A DNA stretch of 5,740 nucleotides from an uncultured beta proteobacterium. Its GTDB lineage: Bacteria; Pseudomonadota; Gammaproteobacteria; Burkholderiales; Rhodocyclaceae. The stretch covers positions 1 through 5,740 of the forward strand of contig CAIZHL010000360.1 in assembly GCA_903932755.1 (NCBI GenBank), read 5' to 3'. Under the pieces are notes generated by a model, which saw only the letters and a list, made by a program, of their open reading frames with translations, ran no database searches and was not told where the DNA came from. Position numbers and translations under genes: made by a program. Below are positions 1 through 5,740 of this stretch, one piece after another; position 1 is the first letter of the stretch, and each line of letters starts with the position of its first letter.

Positions 1-321
1 CCCTTTGACGGCGTCGAGGTCGGGAATATCCGCCGGCGGATAGGCGGCGTTCAATGCCTGCAATCGCCATCCGTCGCCGTGCTTCGCCAGTTGGCGGAAG
101 ATCCATTCACCGTTGAGCTTGGCGAGGACGAAGGAGCCGTCAGTCGCCAATCCTTCCGGCTCGATCAGGATCACCTCGCCTTCGAGGAACTCGGGCTCCA
201 TGCTGTCGCCCAGCACCATGAGGGCGAAAGGCTCGGCGGAGGAACAGGCATCGAGTTCGGCGGAGGGTTCCAAACTCGCGCCCTGCGGCTGGATCGGAAT
301 GATGCGGCGCGGCTGAGTCAT
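1..321 (-). CDS. LexA/UmuD-like S24 peptidase-fold protein, partial (C-terminus off the left edge)
   Basis: The first 107 residues are visible and the frame is still open at base 1. The core matches the S24 peptidase fold of LexA, UmuD and phage repressors: VLGDSMEPEFLEGEVILIEP (residues 36-55) carries the nucleophile motif with Ser40. The following strand pair, FVLAKLNGEWIFRQL (64-78), aligns without gaps to the LexA segment that ends in the catalytic lysine (…VTVKRL). At that position this protein has Arg76, so the Ser-Lys dyad looks broken. The 35-residue N-terminal arm has no helix-turn-helix, and I see no Ala-Gly or Cys-Gly self-cleavage pair in it. The start ATG lies 4 bases after the stop of the redox-fusion gene, so the two are probably translationally coupled. 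A GAGG at 334-337 is 12 bases upstream, rather far for a ribosome binding site. Family membership is fairly sure; loss of protease activity is inferred from one substitution. The role is unknown, possibly regulatory or ligand-sensing. Confidence 0.82.
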   Translation of the reverse strand, partial: MTQPRRIIPIQPQGASLEPSAELDACSSAEPFALMVLGDSMEPEFLEGEVILIEPEGLATDGSFVLAKLNGEWIFRQLAKHGDGWRLQALNAAYPPADIPDLDAVKG

Positions 322-325
322 GGTT

Positions 326-1801
326 TCACAGGGCCTCGACATGAAGTTGGGGTGGCGACACCCCGGCAGCGCGCAGCGCCGCGGCCAGCGTCTCCACGGA
401 CTCGGCGGCGCCGGCAAGATAGACGTCGCTTTGCGACAAGGCGACATTCGCCTTCAGAGCCGACAGCAACTCATCGACCGCCAGTGGCAGGTAACTGAAC
501 TCGTCCAGCGCCGCGGCCCAGGCCCGGCATTGATTCGGCAGGTACTGGCCGCCGGCCTCTGCGCTGGCCCAGTAAAGCGTAATCGACTCGGCCGCGTCCA
601 CTGCGATGGCGTGCTCGATCAGGCTGTTGATCGGCGCAAAACCCTCGTCGACGGCGACGAAGACCAGCGGCCGTGCCGAACCTTTCTCCAGCACGAAGCG
701 GCCCCACGGCCCCCACGCCGAGATATCGTCGCCCGCCTTGATCCGGCCGTCAAACACGCATTTGGAAAAGTCGGCGCTGGCGGAACGGCGATCCGCACGG
801 CGAATATGAAAAATCAGGTTGCGGTCATCGCAGGGACAACTCGCCACAGGGTATTCGCCATGAATGTCACTGCCGCCGGCAACGCCCGCGCTGGCACCCA
901 GGGTGACCCGCTGGCCGGCGAGAAAGCGCAAGCGGTTGCTGCGTGGCGTCTGCAGGTGCAGCCGCATCACATCGTCGTTCAGCGCATCGATGCGGCGCAC
1001 CTTGGCGACGATGCGCTGTTCGGGAATGTCCTCGGGCGCGCCGGCTTCCAGCAGTTCCAGCACGAGATCGGAACTGAGCGCCGTACAGGCGCACATCAGC
1101 ACGTGATTCTGGGCCTTCTCAGCTTCCGAAAAATGGTAGTCGGAGGGCGCCACCGCACGGGCCTCGCCCGCCACCACGCGGGCCTTGCACAGGCCGCAGT
1201 TGCCGTTGCCGCAACCGTAGTTGGGCGAAAGCCCGGCCCGCAGCGCCGCCTTCAGCAGCGTCTCCGAACCCTCGACAAAGAATTCGCGACCCGATGGCTT
1301 GACAGTAACGTGCGCCGACATGACGCGCAGCATAGCATCGAGCGCCACCACATCCTCGCCCGGTGCGGGGGCCGACAAAGCCCGCGCCAGGCCTTCGTCG
1401 AGCAGTTGCGCGAGGTCCGCCGCGGCAGGCGGCGGCGTGCCATCGAGGCGCGCGCGCAGGGTTTCGAACAGCCGGTGGTAGCGCGTCAGCGTGCGCTGCA
1501 GTTCGGCCAGTTCCTGACCCTGCACAAAAATCCGCTGGGCCAGCGTCTCCTGGGTCGGCAGCACCCGCTCGCGCAAACGCCGGGCGAAGGCGTCCTCGCG
1601 GATGGCGCGGGTCTTCTCGAAACTGCCCGACTCGTCAAGGTCGAGTTGCGGCCAGGCGCGCTGCACGTCATCGACCGTCACCATGCCGTCGAAGGACGGC
1701 AGTTCGCCGTCGCGGATGCGCTTTTGCAGCGCGACACGGGAAATGCCGAGCAGATGCGCGGCGCGGGAGATGGTCAGCCATTGCGACATGTTTGCAAGCA
1801 T
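326..1801 (-). CDS. HTH – coiled linker – [2Fe-2S] ferredoxin – FNR-like reductase fusion protein
   Basis: A 491-residue multidomain protein. Residues 7-50 (LTISRAAHLLGISRVALQKR, then a wing ending VTVDDVQRAW) look like a MerR/excisionase-type helix-turn-helix. Residues about 60-140 are charged, helical and probably coiled-coil. Residues about 163-255 are a plant-type ferredoxin with C197-x4-C202-x2-C205-x31-C237, the standard [2Fe-2S] ligand spacing. Residues about 262-372 resemble the flavin-binding barrel of ferredoxin-NADP reductases, and 373-491 the nucleotide-binding domain. The ferredoxin-first order matches reductases such as CDP-6-deoxy-hexulose (glucoseen) reductase and phenol hydroxylase reductase, but those lack a DNA-binding head. 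Flavin and NAD signatures are eroded: GEYPVAS (315-321) replaces RxYS, DEGFAP (385-390) replaces GTGxAP, and the usual C-terminal Cys-Gly is replaced by AGA (463-465). The first ATG is used here; the second (1789, MSQWLT…) is equally plausible because neither has a clear Shine-Dalgarno. Its stop is 4 bases before the S24-like gene. Probably cytoplasmic; a redox- or ligand-responsive regulator is my inference. Confidence 0.9.
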   Translation of the reverse strand: MLANMSQWLTISRAAHLLGISRVALQKRIRDGELPSFDGMVTVDDVQRAWPQLDLDESGSFEKTRAIREDAFARRLRERVLPTQETLAQRIFVQGQELAELQRTLTRYHRLFETLRARLDGTPPPAAADLAQLLDEGLARALSAPAPGEDVVALDAMLRVMSAHVTVKPSGREFFVEGSETLLKAALRAGLSPNYGCGNGNCGLCKARVVAGEARAVAPSDYHFSEAEKAQNHVLMCACTALSSDLVLELLEAGAPEDIPEQRIVAKVRRIDALNDDVMRLHLQTPRSNRLRFLAGQRVTLGASAGVAGGSDIHGEYPVASCPCDDRNLIFHIRRADRRSASADFSKCVFDGRIKAGDDISAWGPWGRFVLEKGSARPLVFVAVDEGFAPINSLIEHAIAVDAAESITLYWASAEAGGQYLPNQCRAWAAALDEFSYLPLAVDELLSALKANVALSQSDVYLAGAAESVETLAAALRAAGVSPPQLHVEAL

Positions 1802-1997
1802 AGCGAAGCAAACCGTGCCGGCGATTTCAATTTCTTATGGTGGGCTAAAACCGGGCGGGGCGGACCATGCCACTCGATGTTCGCCGGCCCCGCGATGCGG
1901 CGGCGGGACTTCCCTCAAATGCGAGCCCCGGACAAGGGGATTCGGCAAATCGCCGTGGCCGCGGAAAAGCCCGGAACGGCCGCCGTCGCGCAGGTGA
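1802..1997. other. Intergenic region, no gene seen
   Basis: About 196 bases separate the stop of the coiled-coil gene from the start of the HTH-ferredoxin fusion. I find no convincing reading frame with a ribosome binding site. A GC-rich inverted repeat (1957-1961 with 1977-1981) lies just after the coiled-coil stop but lacks a T-tract. No promoter close to consensus stands out for the fusion gene, although this gap is the natural place for one. Confidence 0.5.
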
Positions 1998-2369
1998 TTA
2001 CTTCAGCTTTGCCAGGGCGCGCTCGAGCAATTCGATCTCGTCTTCGCAAGCCAGGATCTCTTCCTTGACTTCCTCGATGTGCTTGCCGATCCTGCCGGTT
2101 TTCGTCGTAGCTTCCTTGAACTCGGCTTCAAGGCGCTTTACCGCGCCCTCATCGCCCATGTCTTCTGCGGCCTTGATTTTCGCCTGCATTTCCGCAGTCC
2201 AGGCGGCCGACTTCGCCATGCCTTCCATGGCGCTGGAGGAAGGCAGCTTGCGCTTCAACTGCTCGATTTCGTGACTTTTCTCGGCGATTTTTAGCCGGAT
2301 TGCTTCGGCTGAAAGCCCGGCATACGGGTCTTCGTCCGATTTTCCGAAGAGCGACTTCAAAAAGCCCAT
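1998..2369 (-). CDS. Small charged coiled-coil protein, function unknown
   Basis: A 123-residue protein that I do not recognise as a named family. It opens with a short amphipathic stretch, MGFLKSLFGK, followed by an acidic turn (SDEDPY, 11-16). The rest is almost wholly helix-forming and rich in Glu, Lys and Ala, with two likely coiled-coil blocks: about 18-42 and 57-122, the latter ending in a leucine-spaced tail EIELLERALAKLK. There is no signal peptide and no membrane-spanning segment; one cysteine (108). The amphipathic N-terminus could attach it peripherally to a membrane, which is speculation. The start is well supported: GAGGAA at 2375-2380 sits about 6 bases upstream of the ATG, and a sigma70-like promoter lies about 80-110 bases upstream. 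It is transcribed in the same direction as its neighbours but is separated from both by about 200 bases, so it is probably its own transcription unit. Confidence 0.85.
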   Translation of the reverse strand: MGFLKSLFGKSDEDPYAGLSAEAIRLKIAEKSHEIEQLKRKLPSSSAMEGMAKSAAWTAEMQAKIKAAEDMGDEGAVKRLEAEFKEATTKTGRIGKHIEEVKEEILACEDEIELLERALAKLK

Positions 2370-2449
2370 GGTGGTTCCTCATTTTCGATGTTGCCAAGAC
2401 ACATGCCATTGAACCGGCGAAGAAAACCTGTGCCTGCAACGGTGCCGGC

Positions 2450-2478
2450 AGTGTACGAGAGTGCGCGCGGACAGTCAA
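2450..2478 (-). promoter_or_regulatory. Sigma70-type promoter for the coiled-coil gene
   Basis: On the minus strand, TTGACT (2473-2478; 5 of 6 consensus bases) is followed after exactly 17 bases by TACACT (2450-2455; 4 of 6). Transcription would begin near 2443, giving a 5' leader of about 70-75 bases before the ATG at 2369. An AT-rich patch (ATATTA) lies just upstream of the -35 box. The spacing, boxes and position all agree, although I have no experimental support. Confidence 0.65.
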
Positions 2479-2577
2479 TAATATGCCGGCGAGTTTTGGC
2501 TGGCGCGAAGCTTGGTTGACGATCTGCGTTTGCTTGTCTTTTGCTGGCGCGGCATGCGGCGATGATGGCGGGCTACT

Positions 2578-3336
2578 TCAACGACCCTGGCGCATCGGCA
2601 GCGCTACCGGCTCGGAAAGGCGCAGGCTCTTCGGGCTCGCCGCTGCGTCGAAGCCCACTTCGATCGCCAGTTGGGATCTCACCGCCTGGCCGTTGATTTC
2701 TCCCGGCTGGAAGCGGGCGGCCTTGAAGGCGGTGACGGCGGTCTCGGTCATGATGACCGGTACATTGGTGCGCAAGACCCGGATGATTTCAACGCTGCCA
2801 CTTTCCCCGATCCATAGCCGCAGTGCGACCTTGCCGCCCTCCGGAGCTATTGCGCCGCGCGGCACGCCGAGCTTTACCGGCTCGGCCAGCGTCGGCTGCC
2901 TGCTGAGTTCGCGCGTCGTGAAATAGCGGACATCGGGAAGCCCGGGGATGACAGGATTGGGCTCGGAGGGAATCGGCGGCAAGATCCCGCCCCCCTCTCC
3001 CGTCGTCTCCTCGCCGCCTTGACGGATGCCCGGGACCGCGACGGCGGAAACTGACTGCGGCGCATCATCCGCGCTCTGCGGCTCAAGGGCTTGCTGCGCG
3101 GTTCGCACCGGGCTGAGCAGGCGCGCCTCAAGCAGGCCGCCGGAAATTGTCCCTGCCGGAAACTCGCTTGCGCCCTTCAGCGTGCCAACGGAGCGCGGCC
3201 AGCCCAGAACGGCGACATGCAGGGCCGCCGACACTCCGATGGCAATCCAGAACCGGCGCTGTGCGAGCCGCCGGGAATGTGCCTCATTCGACAGGAAGTT
3301 CTCTCCACCCGGCGCGGGTATTGCTGAACAGGCCAT
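2578..3336 (-). CDS. TonB-like energy transducer (start uncertain)
   Basis: A short TonB-family protein; 252 residues from the ATG at 3336. A single hydrophobic segment, FWIAIGVSAALHVAVLGW (about 29-46), follows a basic stretch, giving a cytoplasm-in anchor. It contains the S-x3-H motif (Ser36, His40) shared by TonB and TolA transmembrane helices, which couples them to ExbB/ExbD or TolQ/TolR. The periplasmic linker (about 47-135) is short and only mildly proline-rich, without the Pro-Lys/Pro-Glu repeats of E. coli TonB. Residues about 137-231 form a TonB C-terminal domain (YFTTREL…, VALRLWIGESGSVEIIRVL, FQPGEINGQAVRSQLAIEV), expected to contact TonB boxes of outer-membrane transporters. The gene overlaps the end of pilY1. 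In-frame ATGs at 3336 and 3345 have poor ribosome binding sites, while a CTG at 3294 lies 8 bases after GGAG and would give 238 residues starting just before the anchor. No exbB/exbD is in view. The family is secure; the symbol is withheld because several tonB paralogues usually coexist. Confidence 0.85.
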   Translation of the reverse strand: MACSAIPAPGGENFLSNEAHSRRLAQRRFWIAIGVSAALHVAVLGWPRSVGTLKGASEFPAGTISGGLLEARLLSPVRTAQQALEPQSADDAPQSVSAVAVPGIRQGGEETTGEGGGILPPIPSEPNPVIPGLPDVRYFTTRELSRQPTLAEPVKLGVPRGAIAPEGGKVALRLWIGESGSVEIIRVLRTNVPVIMTETAVTAFKAARFQPGEINGQAVRSQLAIEVGFDAAASPKSLRLSEPVALPMRQGR

Positions 3337-5740
3337 CCTGACCATCGCTGCCGAAGGTGGCGCCGCCAACGTTTTGCGGGGTCGGGCTGTCGGCCAGCGT
3401 GACATTGACCGCCTTGCCCGAAGACAGCTTCAAGACCACGAAGCCGACGATGATGGCCCCCAGCCTCGACGATGAAGCCGAATTGGTGTCTGTCTCCGAA
3501 GGAGAATTGGAGGATCCGACAAAGCCGCCGGTCAGGTAATCCATGAAATTGATGAAGCTGGTTCCGCCTGCGGCACACGACGAACTGCTCGGAATATTGG
3601 ATGCGACCAGCAGGGTTCCCGACACGAGTTGCGGATCGACGTTAACCCGTTCGCGGGATTCCGGCAGATCCACCAGCCAGTTGGTTTTTCCGAGCGATAC
3701 CGCCCCGGAAAAATCCAGCGGCGAGGTCAGGTCGACCGCCTTGCCGGTCAGGGTGCGTGCCACGCTCATGGTTTGCGCCACCGTATAGTCGGTATCGCGC
3801 ACATTCGGAATCACGCCATCCGTCGTCGCTACGCCGCCATTGATTTCCTGATACCGATCGGCAATGCCGTAGATCGTCTGTTGCTGCGTGTTGGACACAT
3901 CGCTCGATTCCAGGTATTTGCCGGTACCAACCAGGACAATGCGGCCCGCGCTGCCGATCAAGCCAAGTTCCGGGCGGGTGGTGATCGGCTGCACCACGTT
4001 GGACGAATCCTTGAGGATGGCAAGCCGCTTCGGATTGGCCGTGACGTAATCGGTCGTGTTCTGTGCAAGGTTGGGATCGAAGCGCCAGAGATTGCCCAGC
4101 AGGTCACCGGCATACACGTAGCGGGCGGTGTTATCGATGTCCGGCGTATCGACCCAGGCGCTGATCTTGCCCAGATTCGAAGGGGTAGTGGTATCGCCCA
4201 CCGTCCCGCTCTTGTGTACCGCCTCGATCTTGCGCACCACGCTTCCGCTGATGGCGTCGAGGACATACAGGTAGCCGCGACCGTTGCCCGGGCTGATATT
4301 GTTGTAGCCCGAGGTGAACATCACGGTCCAGGTGCCGTCGCTCAGCTTGGTGATGACGGGATTGCCCAGCGAGTAGCCGACGTCGGCATCCCAGCTCGTA
4401 TCGCCGACGTACTTGGCCGCGCTGGAGAACTCCCACAGGCCCTTGGGCGACCCCGGGACGGTGATGTCGAGGGCGTAATAGCCACGCCCGCCGGAGTTGA
4501 AGCCGCCGATCAGGATGGTCCGCCAGTCGGTGCCGTCATACACATCGCCGATGGCCACCGAACCGTCGACATAGAAACGGTGGTTGTCAGAATAGCCGCC
4601 GTCGGCAAGGCGATACAGATTGGGCAGCATCTGGCTCGGTACATAGGACCAGCGCTCATCCCCGGTCAGGGCGTCGAGCGCATGCAGCATCCCGCCGTTG
4701 CCGCCGATATAGACCGTACCATCCCGGCTGGAGGCGGCGCTGGTCGTCTTGAAATCCGTATAGCCGGGGTCGAGGTAGGAGAAGAAGGGCTTCTTGACGT
4801 AAACCGGCTGGGACCCGATGACGTCGCCGAAGGTCACGTCGCGGTTGCGGTAGAGGCGGTTGTCTGCGGCATTGGTGCTTTCATCTTCATAGCCGAACTG
4901 ACCGCGCAGGTAGTTGACCAGGTTTGCCGTGGTGGCGTTGGCGGTCTTGCCGGCGCCGAAGGTCACGTACTGGCTGAGGCCGGTGGTGGCATGGCCCTGC
5001 TGTGCATTGTCGAAGTAGGCGGCTTCGGCGGCAGTCAGATTGCCCGCCGTGAAATCGCGCAGCTTGTTGCCGCCGACACCGGCATCCGTCGCGTCGAACA
5101 TATGGATCTGGCGGGTATCGGCCGCGGCCGACACCTTGAGTTTCAGGCGTCCGGTACAGCCGGGCACGGCGACGCCGTCCACGGTCGCCGCCGCGACGTC
5201 CTCCACGCACCAGATCGCCGCCGGGCTCACCGTGCCGGTGCCGATATCGATGGTGCGCGCTTCAAGGTTGCCGGTCCAGGCAATCGTCGTATAGCTGCCG
5301 ACATAGGCGAAGTTGTCGCCGGCTTGCGGCTCCAGGTTGGAGGTCGCGGCGGCGGCGCCGGCGCCGGTCAGTTGGGCGATGTTGGACAGGGTGTTGGCCA
5401 GTCCGCTGGAAAGCGAACTCGGATCGCGCGCCGAATAGTAGGTACCGTGCCCATTCACCGCGGCATGCCACAGGTCGTCGGCGGTGGTCGGATCATTTTG
5501 CATCACCTGCGGCCAATTCGCCGTCACAGGACTGCCGTTTACAGTAATCGTCTTGCCGGTCACGATATCCGCAAAATCGCCGGTGGCCGCGGTCTTGTAG
5601 TCATCCTTGAACTGCAAGGCGCCGTCCACGCCGAGGCCGAGGGTGAATGAGGTCATGTGCTGCCAGGCTGCCGTGTCCTCGCCGGCCCCCTTCACTTCGT
5701 TGGTGCAGACATCGTTATACACGCCGCCCTTGGGCTGGCC
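3284..5740 (-). CDS. pilY1: PilY1-type type IV pilus tip/biogenesis protein, partial (N-terminus off the right edge)
   Basis: The C-terminal 818 residues are visible and the frame is open at base 5740. PilY1 (PilC1/PilC2 in Neisseria) is an exported protein at the pilus tip and cell surface that primes pilus assembly, opposes PilT-driven retraction and takes part in adhesion and surface sensing. Visible residues about 1-115 are the tail of the N-terminal region (DDLWHAAVNGHGTYYSA is typical just after the von Willebrand A-like part). From about 300 to 700 comes the PilC beta-propeller: RDVTFGDVIGSQPVYV, GTVYIGGNGGMLHALDALTG, WRTILIGGFNSGGRGYYALD and YVYAGDLLGNLWRFD. The protein ends in the family's usual WREL motif, so the stop at 3284 looks genuine. 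Cys178 and Cys195 could form a disulphide. The EF-hand-like calcium loop before YAGD is poorly conserved. It normally belongs to a minor-pilin operon (fimT/pilV/pilW/pilX), which would lie upstream, to the right of the window. tonB follows directly with overlap. Confidence 0.95.
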   Translation of the reverse strand, partial: GQPKGGVYNDVCTNEVKGAGEDTAAWQHMTSFTLGLGVDGALQFKDDYKTAATGDFADIVTGKTITVNGSPVTANWPQVMQNDPTTADDLWHAAVNGHGTYYSARDPSSLSSGLANTLSNIAQLTGAGAAAATSNLEPQAGDNFAYVGSYTTIAWTGNLEARTIDIGTGTVSPAAIWCVEDVAAATVDGVAVPGCTGRLKLKVSAAADTRQIHMFDATDAGVGGNKLRDFTAGNLTAAEAAYFDNAQQGHATTGLSQYVTFGAGKTANATTANLVNYLRGQFGYEDESTNAADNRLYRNRDVTFGDVIGSQPVYVKKPFFSYLDPGYTDFKTTSAASSRDGTVYIGGNGGMLHALDALTGDERWSYVPSQMLPNLYRLADGGYSDNHRFYVDGSVAIGDVYDGTDWRTILIGGFNSGGRGYYALDITVPGSPKGLWEFSSAAKYVGDTSWDADVGYSLGNPVITKLSDGTWTVMFTSGYNNISPGNGRGYLYVLDAISGSVVRKIEAVHKSGTVGDTTTPSNLGKISAWVDTPDIDNTARYVYAGDLLGNLWRFDPNLAQNTTDYVTANPKRLAILKDSSNVVQPITTRPELGLIGSAGRIVLVGTGKYLESSDVSNTQQQTIYGIADRYQEINGGVATTDGVIPNVRDTDYTVAQTMSVARTLTGKAVDLTSPLDFSGAVSLGKTNWLVDLPESRERVNVDPQLVSGTLLVASNIPSSSSCAAGGTSFINFMDYLTGGFVGSSNSPSETDTNSASSSRLGAIIVGFVVLKLSSGKAVNVTLADSPTPQNVGGATFGSDGQDGLFSNTRAGWRELPVE
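3301..3310 (-). promoter_or_regulatory. Possible ribosome binding site inside the pilY1 end, for a CTG start of tonB at 3294
   Basis: The minus strand reads GGGTGGAGAG here; GGAG (3303-3306) is 8 bases upstream of CTG 3292-3294, in the tonB frame. An ATG overlapping the pilY1 stop (ATGA, 3284-3287) is also near but is out of the tonB frame and closes after about 36 codons. The caveat is that these bases also encode the conserved Trp-Arg-Glu near the PilY1 terminus, so the match may be chance. Confidence 0.35.

Noticed and set aside
1957..1981. Inverted repeat GGCCG/CGGCC with a 15-base loop after the coiled-coil gene, considered as a terminator
   Set aside because: The stem is only 5 base pairs, the loop is long and no T-run follows on the minus strand. 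Such repeats are common by chance in DNA this GC-rich.
320..2068. A 582-codon open frame on the plus strand opposite the HTH-ferredoxin fusion
   Set aside because: It is antisense to a gene with four recognisable domains and crosses an intergenic gap. The translation is dominated by Arg, Gln and His with no motif, so it is a high-GC shadow frame.
2486..2505. Imperfect hairpin GCCGGC/GCTGGC between tonB and the coiled-coil gene, considered as the tonB terminator
   Set aside because: It is a six-pair stem with a mismatch or wobble and an 8-base loop, and it has no T-tract after it in the direction of transcription.
3177..3287. Short frame starting at the ATGA overlap with the pilY1 stop, considered as a small gene
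   Set aside because: It closes after about 36 codons inside tonB, and the peptide shows no structure. The TonB anchor and C-terminal domain are in a different frame.
3629..5650. A 673-codon open frame on the plus strand opposite pilY1
   Set aside because: It lies antisense to a protein with clear PilY1 motifs throughout. Its translation is rich in Arg, His, Gly and Ile-Gly runs with no recognisable domain, as expected of the complement of a GC-rich gene.

Overview
The window is GC-rich, gene-dense bacterial DNA. Every gene I can support is read on the minus strand, so transcription runs from right to left. The PilY1 type, the short TonB protein with a YFTTREL-like lead-in to its C-terminal domain, and the LexA-like and ferredoxin-reductase proteins together suggest a betaproteobacterium, possibly of the Rhodocyclales. 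That placement is an inference from protein style, not from a marker gene.

Layout in the direction of transcription. (1) 5740-3284: the C-terminal 818 residues of a PilY1-type pilus tip/biogenesis protein; its 5' part lies outside the window. (2) about 3336-2578: a short TonB-like energy transducer that overlaps the end of pilY1 and has an ambiguous start. (3) 2577-2370: a roughly 200-base gap with a good sigma70-type promoter (TTGACT, 17 bases, TACACT). (4) 2369-1998: a 123-residue, highly charged coiled-coil protein of unknown function with a strong Shine-Dalgarno. (5) 1997-1802: about 196 bases in which I see no gene and no convincing terminator. (6) 1801-326: an unusual fusion of an N-terminal DNA-binding helix-turn-helix, a helical linker, a plant-type [2Fe-2S] ferredoxin domain and a ferredoxin-NADP reductase-like module. 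(7) 321-1: only 4 bases downstream, the start of a LexA/UmuD-like S24 peptidase-fold protein without its own helix-turn-helix; it runs off the left edge.

There are three functional blocks. pilY1 and tonB look co-transcribed, with envelope functions (pilus assembly/adhesion and energy transduction to the outer membrane). The coiled-coil gene probably has its own promoter. The last two genes form a tight unit and are the most interesting part. One is a DNA-binding redox-like protein whose flavin and nucleotide signatures are eroded. The other is an S24-fold protein whose catalytic lysine position carries arginine. Together they look more like a sensor/regulator pair than an enzyme and a protease, but this is inference.
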